64,000 nucleotides of DNA from the NCBI GenBank assembly GCA_036971475.1, contig JBAIZL010000004.1:68082010-68146009 (forward strand), given 5' to 3'. Positions 1 to 9,007 of this stretch are shown here, in pieces (positions within the stretch are counted from its first letter, which is position 1; every line of letters begins with the position of its first letter). Source of the stretch: Prosapia bicincta (lineage: Eukaryota > Arthropoda > Insecta > Hemiptera > Cercopidae). The translations under genes were made by a program, and so were the position numbers. The notes under the pieces were generated by a model. That model had not been told where the DNA came from and did not search any database. It saw only the letters and a program-made list of their open reading frames with translations.

Positions 1-1199
1 GTGGTAATATATAAAAAAAACGTTACAAGGTTAAACTCTCAGACAATTCGAAAGGCGACCAATCTTGAAGTTTATAGATGGAAGCTTCAAGTAAAATCTG
101 TGTTGTGTTTTATGAAAGGAAACAGAAGTGGTAAAATAATTTTTTTATTTAAATAACCTTGGGGCTTTTAATTACATATTGTGATCACTTTTAATGTTAT
201 CATTTGCTTATTGAAACACTTGAAGACAGACACGGAATCATATAAATACATTGTAATCGAGGCGCTTATTGTTACCAATTAATTTGTCATGCAATAAAAT
301 ATGTCCAATAGCACAGACCAAACAAAAATTTTTATAATTGTTGTAAATTCTTAGGAATCCGTTAAGGTGACTGATATCCTGTCAATCATTCCTGTTATCG
401 ACATTATTGACGTGATTTATTATCCGTATGTCATCCATATTCTGTTTTACTTTACTCAAACAGATCTTGTAGGTTTCATAAAATGTACAGTAAATTGTTT
501 GTCCATCTAGTTGTTTGTATGGCCTTTGTTCACATGACTTCTGCACAGTACTGCATCGTTTATTTCTTTATTTTCATATATGTGTATGATTTCAGTGTGA
601 TTTTATGTAATTTAATTTTTGAAGATCTTTTTTCAATTATTTTGTGAGTTTTGGAGTCACTTAAACAAGGTATAGTCAAGAAATCGAAACCACATAAAAA
701 GTTTTAAACATTTTTATTGAGGACTAATTGTACAAACACTCTTGACAGGTTTGTTGGAGAACACCAACAAAAGTTTAACATTTGATCTTCCAGCAACAAA
801 ATATGTCGCAGTGCATTGTCCAAAGCTATTGAAAGAATAATAGAAAATTGTTTTAAAAACTTAATTCATCATAATATAATACATGATTTACTGCATTTCA
901 ACTAATTTTCTCTCTTATGAATACCAAAATCTCTCAAGTTACCTATTAATATAAATATAGATTATAACACATTTAGTAAAGTCAAATTATAAGTTTTTAA
1001 CCATATGAAAAAATGTATTATAAATTATTAGAACACTTTGGTTTGAACCAGTCACCCTTAGTTTTAGTTTAAATACTTATATTAAAATTGTTATAAGGTG
1101 TGAGGTGTATAACAATAATGAGTAATTTTAGCAAATTTTAATACTGTTTATTGCTTTGCATAATATTTTTTTTACTTAAAATAATCATTACATTTATAG
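1..1199. other. AT-rich non-coding DNA, probably SCYL2 intron
   Basis: No convincing exon is visible before the acceptor at 1199. The stretch is AT-rich and contains one recognisable relic (176-285, listed separately) and a small hairpin at about 749-772 with 8-base arms (TTTGTTGG and CCAACAAA). Because the next exon begins in mid-codon, this stretch is inferred to be intron of the same gene, but upstream exons lie outside the window. Confidence 0.5.
176..285. repeat. Relic of a Tigger-2-like subterminal region
   Basis: The stretch aligns well, with one gap of roughly 10 bases, to the reverse complement of the right end of the Tigger element at 9008-11547. Shared blocks in the same order include TTAATGTTATCATT, ACACGGA, AATACATTGTA and GCGCTTATTGT or CCGCTTATTGT. 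No CAGT terminus or second end is recognisable here, so this is an eroded fragment or MITE of that family. Confidence 0.65.
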
Positions 1200-1334
1200 A
1201 TTACTTGACTCCAGTATGAACATGAGTCCTCCTAGTCAGTCAGACTTGGAACAAATGTTAGGCATAAAATCTCCTGCTAGTATAAAATCACCATCTGTTG
1301 AAACAAAACCTCTGTCCATGGATGATAAACAAAG
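1200..1334 (+). CDS. SCYL2: SCYL2 internal coding exon (penultimate)
   Basis: This exon belongs to SCY1-like protein 2 (CVAK104 family), a catalytically weak or inactive kinase-like protein of clathrin-coated vesicles and endosomal or trans-Golgi traffic. It starts after an AG at 1198-1199, with one base completing the previous codon, and ends at AAG|GTAAAT. It encodes about 45 residues beginning LLDSSMNMSPPSQSDLE and ending KPLSMDDKQ, then splits an Arg codon with the exon at 3559. The segment is the low-complexity C-terminal tail that follows the kinase-like and HEAT-like regions of the family. The frame is open and continuous with the next exon, which is the main reason for accepting it. 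The acceptor choice is less certain than the donor. Confidence 0.8.
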
Positions 1335-1740
1335 GTAAATAAATATAGCAGTTGTATAATATAAACCTTAAACCTTTCAGATCCTCAAAAAGCTTTAAAA
1401 TTTTGTATTTTATAATATTCTAACCTCATTATATGATATTATGTTTTTGAACTTACACATTGCTTATAAACAAAAACTTCTTTTCTTCTATGAATTACTA
1501 GCACCCTCTATTACAGTTTATACCTCAGCATCTCAATTGTGCTTCTATCTCATCTTCACTTACAAAATACATTCGCAGAATTGTTAACATTTCCTTAACA
1601 ATCTGATATCCAACTACCAAGTAAATGATAAATATTGTTTTGAATTTTGGCATGAAATCGTCCTCAATAACCTGTTTTTCCCGACGTAAAAATTACTAGA
1701 AGTTGTACAATTACTACTATAAACTCAAAAATAATAAGGC

Positions 1741-2014
1741 TATTACAATTAAAATATTGGCAAAAACCCCAGTATCACACTAATATTAAAAGTTACTTAA
1801 TATTAAACCCTTTGTATGTTTCAATGACAATGGCATTATCATCAGATGGTCCTATTACAAAATTACAATCTATAAAACAATAATTTACAAACTACACTGA
1901 CTAAGTAACTTGTAATATTAGTTATTTTTTATAATTTGTTTGGTATTGGGGTTTTCGCCAAAATTTTTATTGTAATACATCCTACCACTGTGCTCTTGAT
2001 ATTGTATAATAAGG
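1741..2014. repeat. Foldback repeat relic, family F1, in SCYL2 intron
   Basis: Imperfect inverted arms run from about 1741 to 1978 (TATTACAATTAAAATATTGG pairs with the AAATTTTTATTGTAATA end). The stretch is homologous to the better preserved copy at 61019-61434: both contain TTACTTAA-TATTAAACCCT, a CATCATCAGA-type core, TTACAAAATTACAATCTA and the tail CCACTGTGCTCTTGATATTG. It is a decayed copy of the same interspersed family. Confidence 0.75.
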
Positions 2015-2475
2015 TTATTTGCAAACATTTATAACACAGCCCTTAGAGTTTTCATTTCACTCCACTAACTTATACTTATATTTTTAGGTTTTTATGGTTA
2101 AGTTTTGGGTTGTTTTTATTAATTTAACATTATTTATTTACATTATAAATACCCTACAATAATGTACCATTTAATAAATATAAATACCAATAAGGTAACT
2201 TATAGATTATCTATAAGTTAATTTGAGTTATTTTTTGTTCATTTTGATTCATTCAAGGATTTCTTTTATAGAAATTTATAACATATATAATACATTTGGG
2301 TTGCCTCACTTACACCCAAGAACAAAACTAAACATTTTTATGTAAGTTCATTGTAAGTTGATTTTGATGAAGAGAGTGTTATAATTCAATACAATACTAC
2401 ATGAATTCCCCCCACCCCATAATCACCCAAATCCTCACAACAAACTGTTTTAACAGTAATTCACCGTTGCACTTC

Positions 2476-3345
2476 TTATTCTTGGCTGAAAAGTATACAT
2501 AAAGCTTCAGGAATTCCCTCCTCTTCTGCTGGCACACGCCTGGGCTCCACCTCTCCGTTACCTCGGAGTGCTTGGGGTAACATCTTTAGTTCCACCACAT
2601 GTACCTTAACTGCTGTTGATGTTTTTAAATACCTGACCCCATGACCTAGCCCCATCTGTATTTTGAAAGGCCCCAACTATTTAGGTGTAAATCCTGGGTG
2701 AAACCCCATAATCTTGTTGCTGTGGGCATGGTTCCTACAAAGCATCAACTGACCGTGTTTCTGCTCTTCAGGTTCTTCCAAATCCTCTTTTTCAGATTGT
2801 TTTACTGACTGTGTAGTAGTTTCTTGTCTTATCCAGTGATTCTTGTTATCCTGGTTGTGATGTCACTCCTTCGAGTTTGTATTGTCAACAGTATCCTGCA
2901 ATGGAAGATCCCAGTAACCAATTCGGAAGATCTGACGGCCAAGGAATAATTCTGAAGGAGAGTAACCAGTGGCACACTTTGTCGAATAGCAAGGAATGAT
3001 TCAGGCAAAAATAAGTGTCATTGCTTGTGTTAATTATCTACCTAGTTAATACGCTGCAATCATTTCAGCTTCTGGTTTCACCATTCAGTTGGATTCACCC
3101 CAGGTTGTAGATTGGAGTTGTCCAATGTTCAATTCCCCAGTATACCACTGTTTCCGCTGTCTTGATGTAAATGGATTTCAATTATCAGAGAGCACACATC
3201 GAGGGTATCCAAACCTGCTGAACAATTTGCTATGAGGTACTCCTAATAATCGAGAAGTATTGGTATCCGGAATGACAAAAGCTTCAACCCAATGAGTGAA
3301 AATATCTGTCACGATCAGAAGATTAGTCTTACCTCATGATGTTCT
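2476..3345 (-). pseudogene. Decayed Ty3/gypsy-type integrase fragment
   Basis: Reading the - strand from about 3345 gives integrase catalytic-core signatures in the right order: VTDIFTHWVEAF (first acidic residue), then RFGYPRCVLSDN (second), then NPTEW near the third, followed by TGYSPSELFLGRQI and a GPFKI...KVHVVELK segment (2476-2676) like the C-terminal domain of Ty3/gypsy integrases. The frame changes several times and contains stops, so it encodes no working enzyme. No LTRs, protease or reverse transcriptase were recognised around it. It lies inside the SCYL2 intron in the opposite orientation. Assignment to Ty3/gypsy is from motif recognition; an envelope-bearing relative cannot be excluded. 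Confidence 0.8.
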
Positions 3346-3558
3346 AGGTCAGGAGTTGGCAACTTTGTGAGTAGGAAAAGTCAACGTAGACAAAGGTTTT
3401 GGTTCAGTAAGTTTTTAATAACTTTAATTAAATTATAAGTTTGGCAAACTTTTAATTAGTTTAGTAATAACATTCATTGTTTGCTAATAGTCATGCAAAA
3501 AGTCCTGGAAATAAAAATACATTAAATTGTAAAATAAATAACTAGTTAAATTTTTCAG

Positions 3559-4030
3559 ATTTGTCCGTGAGCAAGAAGCATCAGAGCGCTTACGTAGTGA
3601 ACCTTCGCTTAATCCAACAGCTACTTCAAGTGTTAAACCAACACAAACAACTAAAGACCTGACTGCAACTTTAATGGAAAATAACTTGAATCAGATGATA
3701 ATATCACCAGTTCAACAGCAGGCTAAGGCATGGCCTATGCCTACACCTATGGGAGCAACACCTGCTGCCGTTTGGCCTACTGCTCCAAGGAATAATGCTA
3801 ACAACTTTGTAGGCTGGCCAGCTACAAACCTGTCTCAAACTCAAACAATGTCTGTCCCTGCAAGGCCTTTTCCTCCACTTCAAACAGCTCCTCCTTATCA
3901 ATTTAATAACAAAGTTCCTATGAACAGCATGGCGACATTATCTATGACTAATAGCAACAGACCATTCCAGCAAGGACAGCAAACCACTAAACAATTATCC
4001 TCATCAGAAATCAACGATTTCTTAAGCTAA
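3559..4030 (+). CDS. SCYL2: SCYL2 terminal coding exon and stop
   Basis: This is the last coding exon of SCYL2. It starts after a good acceptor (TTTTTCAG, 3551-3558); AG from the previous exon plus A makes the Arg codon, followed by FVREQEASERLRSEP. The exon encodes about 156 residues and ends ...SSEINDFLS at TAA 4028-4030. A block reading SVKPTQTTKDLTATLMEN matches the conserved tail of animal SCYL2, in which a TVKQTKDLTDTLMDN-type block occurs. The rest is Pro/Gln/Asn/Met-rich, as in the clathrin- and adaptor-binding tail of the family. The Met at 3674 is internal, not a start. The protein is membrane-peripheral in coated vesicles. The gene's 5' portion is not in the window. Confidence 0.9.
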
Positions 4031-4044
4031 AACTAATCTGAATT

Positions 4045-4050
4045 AATAAA
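4045..4050 (+). promoter_or_regulatory. Candidate poly(A) signal of SCYL2
   Basis: An AATAAA hexamer lies 15 bases after the stop codon. Further AATAAA hexamers occur near 4084 and 4338, so the site used cannot be decided from sequence. The 3' flank to about 4885 is AT-rich with no other feature seen. Confidence 0.5.
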
Positions 4051-4885
4051 AATAATTACCAAAGAAGTTCAGGTAATTTCAAAATAAATGCTGCATGTTT
4101 TGCACAATCATTAACAAAGCATTTATTTGTAACTTGAAAAAGACTGGTAGTTGTCTTAATCATAAAATTACTTGCCTTTTTATATTGTATTGACTTCAGA
4201 TGTTTTAACAGTACAAGTTTATTATTGTGTTTCAAATACTATTGCACACGGGAATTATTTAAAATCATATTTAAATGTCAATTTTAAATGCCAATACTGG
4301 CATACTTTTCAATAGAGGTGATTATAAGCTTCACTTGAAATAAATGTATACCTGAATCCCAATTTTATTGCTATATCAAAATTAAATGGCAATAATTTTA
4401 TTTATTTTACTTGAAATTTAATAGGATTATAGTTACAAATTTTAAAATCACACAATTTTGAAATAAACATCATAGTTGTTTCTTTGAAAATGTATATTCT
4501 TTTATATTTCATTTAATGAACTTGGCTGTTAATAATAAAAAAAAAACAGAAGTCCTATCGTGAAATAAAAATGATTTTGTGTTTCCAATGGAAAGTAATC
4601 CAAGAATTTTTTTATTTTTAACAAGTAAATATAAAAAGGAAAATTTGATCTATTGAACAACTCTATAGCTTTTGTAGATTGAAAGTAATTTTTCTCTTTA
4701 AACTGATAGAGGGTTTTGTTAGTTTTATTGGAAAGTAAAGTGATATGTGATTTAAATTTAAAACAAATTTAATCTTTACCTAAAGTCATGGGCTATTAAT
4801 ATGCTGCCCCGTTTTGTTTTTATGAACATTTAGAATAAGATTAATTTTTAAAATTAGATAACATATTAGGGACCACTAATATTAA

Positions 4886-5264
4886 ATTAATTTCTAATAT
4901 TATCTAAACAAATTTTCTGTTTTATGAGTTTCGGATTAAAAAACTATTTCAATTAGTTTTGAAAAATAATCCTGTAAAGTTCAAAAATACACTCGACATT
5001 TTATTTATGTTTTACCTAATTGAAATATAATTCTAGAAACAAAGTAAAACAGTCATAAGTTATTTTATATACGGTTTTTCTCTTTTGAGGAGGCTGACCC
5101 AGTGTCTCAAAATCTAGTTAGTTCACTTTAGTAGATGAAGAATAAGGACAAATTTTTGACAATCGAACACTCGTTGAAGATAATTGACATTCAATAAGAC
5201 TCTAGAGAGGACACTTGCATCCTCCCCTTAGCCTTTTCAGAACACAATAATCGTGCAACAAGCA
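4886..5264. repeat. Segment B, source copy of a 379-bp local duplication
   Basis: This segment is repeated almost exactly at 6753-7131. It covers the left flank and left terminal inverted repeat of the TIR unit at 5084-5937 and stops inside that unit. Only scattered substitutions separate the copies, so the duplication is recent relative to other relics here. Confidence 0.95.
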
Positions 5265-5937
5265 AATAGGCTGTTGTTGGACTTTTTTCTTGGGTTTGCA
5301 TTTCGGCTTTGATGGTTTACAGCAAGAACACTGCTCAACCTTATGCTCTGGATACTGCGGCTTTAAGGCCCTATTCGCAATACAGATATTGATCCCATCA
5401 CCCTTGTATGTTTTTCCTTTTTTCAATTTTTTTCTCCTTGTGAAGGACATGGTTATCCAGGCCCTGCTGGTAACCCTGGGAATCCAGGAAATGGCATTCC
5501 CTGAAATGGCTGCTGCATTGATTGCCCATACATTGGTCCAAATGGTGACATTTGGCCTGGTTGGCATGACATTTGAGATAGAGGAAACATATATGGAGAA
5601 CACGGAGCCATTTGCATTATAGGTGACAAATTTGAAGAGTAAGATCCTGGGACTGAGATGGACTATATGGGGAAGAACCATAAGCATATGCAGAATTAAC
5701 AACTGAAGATTCAAGAGGTGCAGGTGAAGGTGGAGGTCTGGTATCTCCTTCTCCTCCAGCATACTGTCCTTCGACGGGCTGTGTAGTTGGCTAAGGTCTG
5801 GAGGTTGTGTTGAGGTCATTATCTTTTAATTTTGTGATTCGTGTGTGTAAACGTGTATGTGTCAAATGTAATGTAATAAGCAATGATAAGCATTGTGAAC
5901 TAACTAGATTTTGAGACACTGGGTCAACGTCCTCAAA
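5084..5937. mobile_element. Unclassified 854-bp unit with 43-bp terminal inverted repeats
   Basis: The two ends are inverted copies: the left reads TTTGAGGAGGCTGACCCAGT and continues to GTTAGTTCAC at 5126; the right end (5895-5937) is its reverse complement with two or three mismatches. The interior holds a frameshifted coding relic on the - strand (5202-5819). No target-site duplication is obvious, and a short direct repeat (AAAGTAAAACAGT at 5041 and 5936) flanks the ends. The TIRs do not match a superfamily I recognise. Confidence 0.6.
5202..5819 (-). pseudogene. Frameshifted Pro/Gly/Met-rich coding relic
   Basis: A 205-codon open frame covers the interior of the TIR unit, but its composition is odd (Leu/His repeats, then a Lys/Cys-rich tail with CSCCKPSKPKCKPKKK). 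Neighbouring frames look more protein-like over parts of it: one carries EGDTRPPPSPAPLESS and another PFGPMYGQSMQQPFQG followed by PFPGFPGLPAGPG. That suggests a Pro/Gly/Met-rich protein whose frame has shifted at least twice, for example a captured or retrocopied host gene fragment. I do not recognise the parent. The open frame may instead be chance caused by skewed composition, and no function is proposed. Confidence 0.4.
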
Positions 5938-6553
5938 GTAAAACAGTACTCAAGGTTTTTATATTTTTTTAAGTGACAGCTATTTATTTTGTATGTTTTA
6001 ATAATTTATATTTATTAAATTTTGTTTTAAAATGTGTTTAAAGTGTTGATAACACAGTTATGAAGTAGCCAAGAAGTAATATAATAAATTCAAGCTGTAA
6101 TACAGTATATAAGCTGTATTTATTCTTAATGTGTATTAAATATTTATATATACTATTGTATTATTAATGTTTTAAAGTGTTGTCTAAAGTGTAATATTTG
6201 TTCTGTTTATATACATTGTTAAAGTTACCAAATTAAATGTAAATCATGAGTAAGTATTTAAAGTGATTTAGATAAGGTAATAATTTGGCGATTAATAAGT
6301 TGTATTGAAGTTCTTCTAGTTTTTTTAAGGTATTTTGCTTATTTTACTGTTGTTGCCTATAAATTATAATAGTGGATTGTGAATACCAATTGGGTTTATC
6401 ATAGATTTGATATAATCCTGATATACAGGAAAAATTATGCCTCATAGCGCAGAGTCGCAGATGTAATAATAGATATATTCTCTTTCAAGGTCATAGTGAG
6501 GTGTTTATCTGTAACATAAATGTACTTGAAGGTTTAATTTTTTTCAAGGCCAT

Positions 6554-6752
6554 TTGTTTATAATGATTTTTTTAAATGGTTTGTTATTGTACATTATGTT
6601 CAAATTTATTGTGTTGGATAGGAGAATGACAGATTTACTTTTGTAATACCTCGACTTTTGCAATTACCAAGTTACGCGGTTTTAAATCATGCTGTCTCGA
6701 CCTTAAGGCACCATGTGGCTGTTGCGTCATAGCTTCAGATTGTATTCAGACG
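6554..6752. repeat. Segment A, first copy of a 199-bp direct repeat carrying a Tigger left end
   Basis: This segment is repeated at 7133-7331 with about 97 percent identity by eye; the two copies flank segment B' (6753-7131). Each contains a GTAATACCTCGACTTTTGCA block, the left terminal sequence of a Tigger-like element. The order A-B'-A' points to a local duplication with capture of B from 2 kb away. Confidence 0.9.
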
Positions 6753-7131
6753 ATTAATTTCTAATATTATCTAAACAAATTTTCTGTTTTATGAGTTTCG
6801 GATTAAAAAACTATTTCAATTAGTTTTGAAAAATAATCCTGTAAAGTTCAAAAATACACTCGACATTTTATTTATTTTTTACCTAATTGAAATATAATTC
6901 TAGAAACAAAGTAAAACAGTCATAAATTATTTTATATATGGTTTTTCTTTTTTGAGGAGGCTGACCCAGTGTCTCAAAATCTAGTTAGTTCACTTTAGTA
7001 GATGAAGAATAAGGACAAATTTTTGACAATCGAACACTCGTTGAAGATAATTGACACTCAATAAGACTCTAGAGAGGACACTTGCATCCTTCCCTTAACC
7101 TTTTCAGAACACAATAATCGTGCAACAAGCA
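6753..7131. repeat. Segment B', duplicate of 4886-5264
   Basis: This is a near-identical copy of segment B, including the left TIR of the 854-bp unit, truncated after GTGCAACAAGCA. It is in the same orientation as the source and is sandwiched between the two copies of segment A. Confidence 0.95.
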
Positions 7132-7132
7132 C

Positions 7133-7331
7133 TTGTTTATAATGATTTTTTTAAATGGTTTGTTATTGTACAATATGTTCAAATTTATTGTGTTGGATAG
7201 GAGAATGACAAATTTACTTTTGTAATACCTCGACTTTTGCAATTACCAAGTTACTCGGTTTTAAATCATGCTGTCTTGACCTTAAGGCACCATGTGGCTG
7301 TTGCGTCATAGCTTCTGATTGTATTCAGACG
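7133..7331. repeat. Segment A', second copy
   Basis: This copy runs directly into the body of the Tigger-1 element, so it includes that element's left end (GTAATACC from 7222). It is the copy still joined to the transposase relic. Confidence 0.9.
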
Positions 7332-8769
7332 TGTATATTGTGGTGCCAAGTCGAGAGAAATATATAAAGTGAAACACATATTATTTGTGTTTCAAAGTCG
7401 TTGTGTAAGGAAAAACTGTTGTGTTGTATTAATGCTATTTATAGACTTTACTGTGTTATTCAAAAGAAGTAGAAGTGATTCTTTTCCATTAAACAAGAAA
7501 AGAAAAACATTATCTTTGGAATGTAAGCTTGACATTATCAACGACTTCAATGCAAAAATAAAAATTCGTGAATTATCAAAGAGGTTTGATCTACCGGAAT
7601 CAACAGTCAGGACAATTATAAAAAGTAAATAAAAAATTCTTGAAGCTGTGTTAAATTAAATCATTATTTGTAAACGCCATGCTATTATTGCTGGGATGGA
7701 AACAATTTTAAAATTATGTTGTAATAATCAAGTAACAGTAAAAAATTGTACTGTTGACCAGAACACGATTTGTTCTCAAGCTAAGCTGATTTTTGACAGA
7801 TTAAAAGAAGAAGCTGGAGAGGTAGCTAAGGATGAAATGTTTAAAGCTAGCAACAGTTGGTTCAGTCGATTTAAAAGTTACTGTAACTGGCACAGTATTG
7901 CAGAAAGTGAAGAAGCAGTACCTGATAAAGAGGTTGCATCCCTATTTCCAGAAAAATTGAAAGCTATGATAGAAGAAGGTACTTCCAGCCGATGGAAGCA
8001 ATTCAATGTTTTAGATGCTGTGAGAATCATTGCACAATCTTGGAATGAAATTTCACAAAAAAAAATTGAATGTGGTTTAGAAAAAGCTGTGTCCATTTTT
8101 TTCGCCACTGAGACTTAGAGCGAATCAGTTACAGAGTCTGACAAAATTGCTGATGTGATTGAAGTTGTCGGTTTTGCCAAACAACAAAATTTAGAAGCAG
8201 ATAATGGTGATGGTCAAGAACTGCTTTATTTACATAACCAGGAGCTGACAATGATGAGCTCATAGAAATGCATGAGCAAGACCTTAAAAACACAGATTTT
8301 TTAGACCCAGTTGAAGTAGAAGGTGAAATGACGGTTAGCAACTTGACAACTTAGTTTAATTGAACAAGGCTTACAAATTTTGGAAAGCATAGACTCCAAC
8401 AAAGAGCGTATTTCAGCTACAAAAAAAAAAAAAATATTGGGCAGTTACGAAGAAATTGTGCGTGAGAAGAAAAAAATCTTCAATTAGTCAAACAAATTTA
8501 CTAGATTTTATGAAGCCTTCTATGTCAAAATAACTTCTGTTTACGTACTTCTTTCCAATATATATGAATATAATTTTTTGATGTATTAGATATTTAAGAT
8601 TTTAATACATACACATTTTTCTTCTAAATTATTTGTTTATTTAGTCTTTGGTTCCAACTAAACATGATTCCTATTTGATTTGATGTAAAATTATACCCTG
8701 TCTTACGTGAATTCGACTTAGACGGTTATCGCTCGGTCCCACCTATCCCCTAAGTACAGGGTATTACTG
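7220..8769 (+). mobile_element. Tigger-1: pogo/Tigger deletion derivative
   Basis: The right end reads GGTATTACTG followed by TA (8770-8771), the reverse of the CAGTAATACC start expected for Tigger-like ends; the left end has decayed to TTGTAATACC at 7220. The interior encodes a transposase lacking its catalytic domain (listed separately). At about 1.55 kb it is roughly 1 kb shorter than the full-length Tigger at 9008. It could move only with transposase supplied elsewhere. Confidence 0.75.
7369..8118 (+). pseudogene. Tigger/pogo transposase relic lacking the DDE domain
   Basis: The frame at 7369-7632 carries a CENP-B N-terminal helix-turn-helix (KTLSLECKLDIINDF ... IRELSKRFDLPESTVRTII). After a stop, 7696-8118 continues with the second, Tc5-type DNA-binding region (NQNTICSQAKLIFDRLKEE-like block; here DQNTICSQAKLIF), then NSWFSRFKSYCNWHSI and FPEKLKAMIEEG. 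At that point the sequence jumps to NVLDAVRIIAQSWNEISQK, normally found after the catalytic domain. The region with the three catalytic Asp residues is therefore deleted at about 7980. Past 8118 more acidic C-terminal codons remain in broken frames to about 8480. It would bind DNA at most. Confidence 0.85.
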
Positions 8770-8790
8770 TAGTCATAAAATCTTTCTTTG

Positions 8791-8792
<2 letters not shown>

Positions 8793-8882
<90 letters not shown>

Positions 8883-8889
8883 GTATATG
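8793..8889. repeat. (TA)n microsatellite with short (GTAT)n tail
   Basis: About 39 TA units at 8793-8870 are followed by GTAT repeats, immediately downstream of Tigger-1. Confidence 0.98.
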
Positions 8890-9007
8890 TATGAATCTAA
8901 AAGAAGCTCTTAGTCTCAGTTGATGCTCCAAAATGAGGATGCGTAATTAAAGTCCTGGAAAGTCTATTTGCATTTATACCAAGTAAGATTCTTGTTCAAA
9001 TATATTA

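Noticed and set aside
5290..5622. 110-codon + strand frame
   Set aside because: It is antisense to the - strand coding relic at 5202-5819 and is explained as its shadow.
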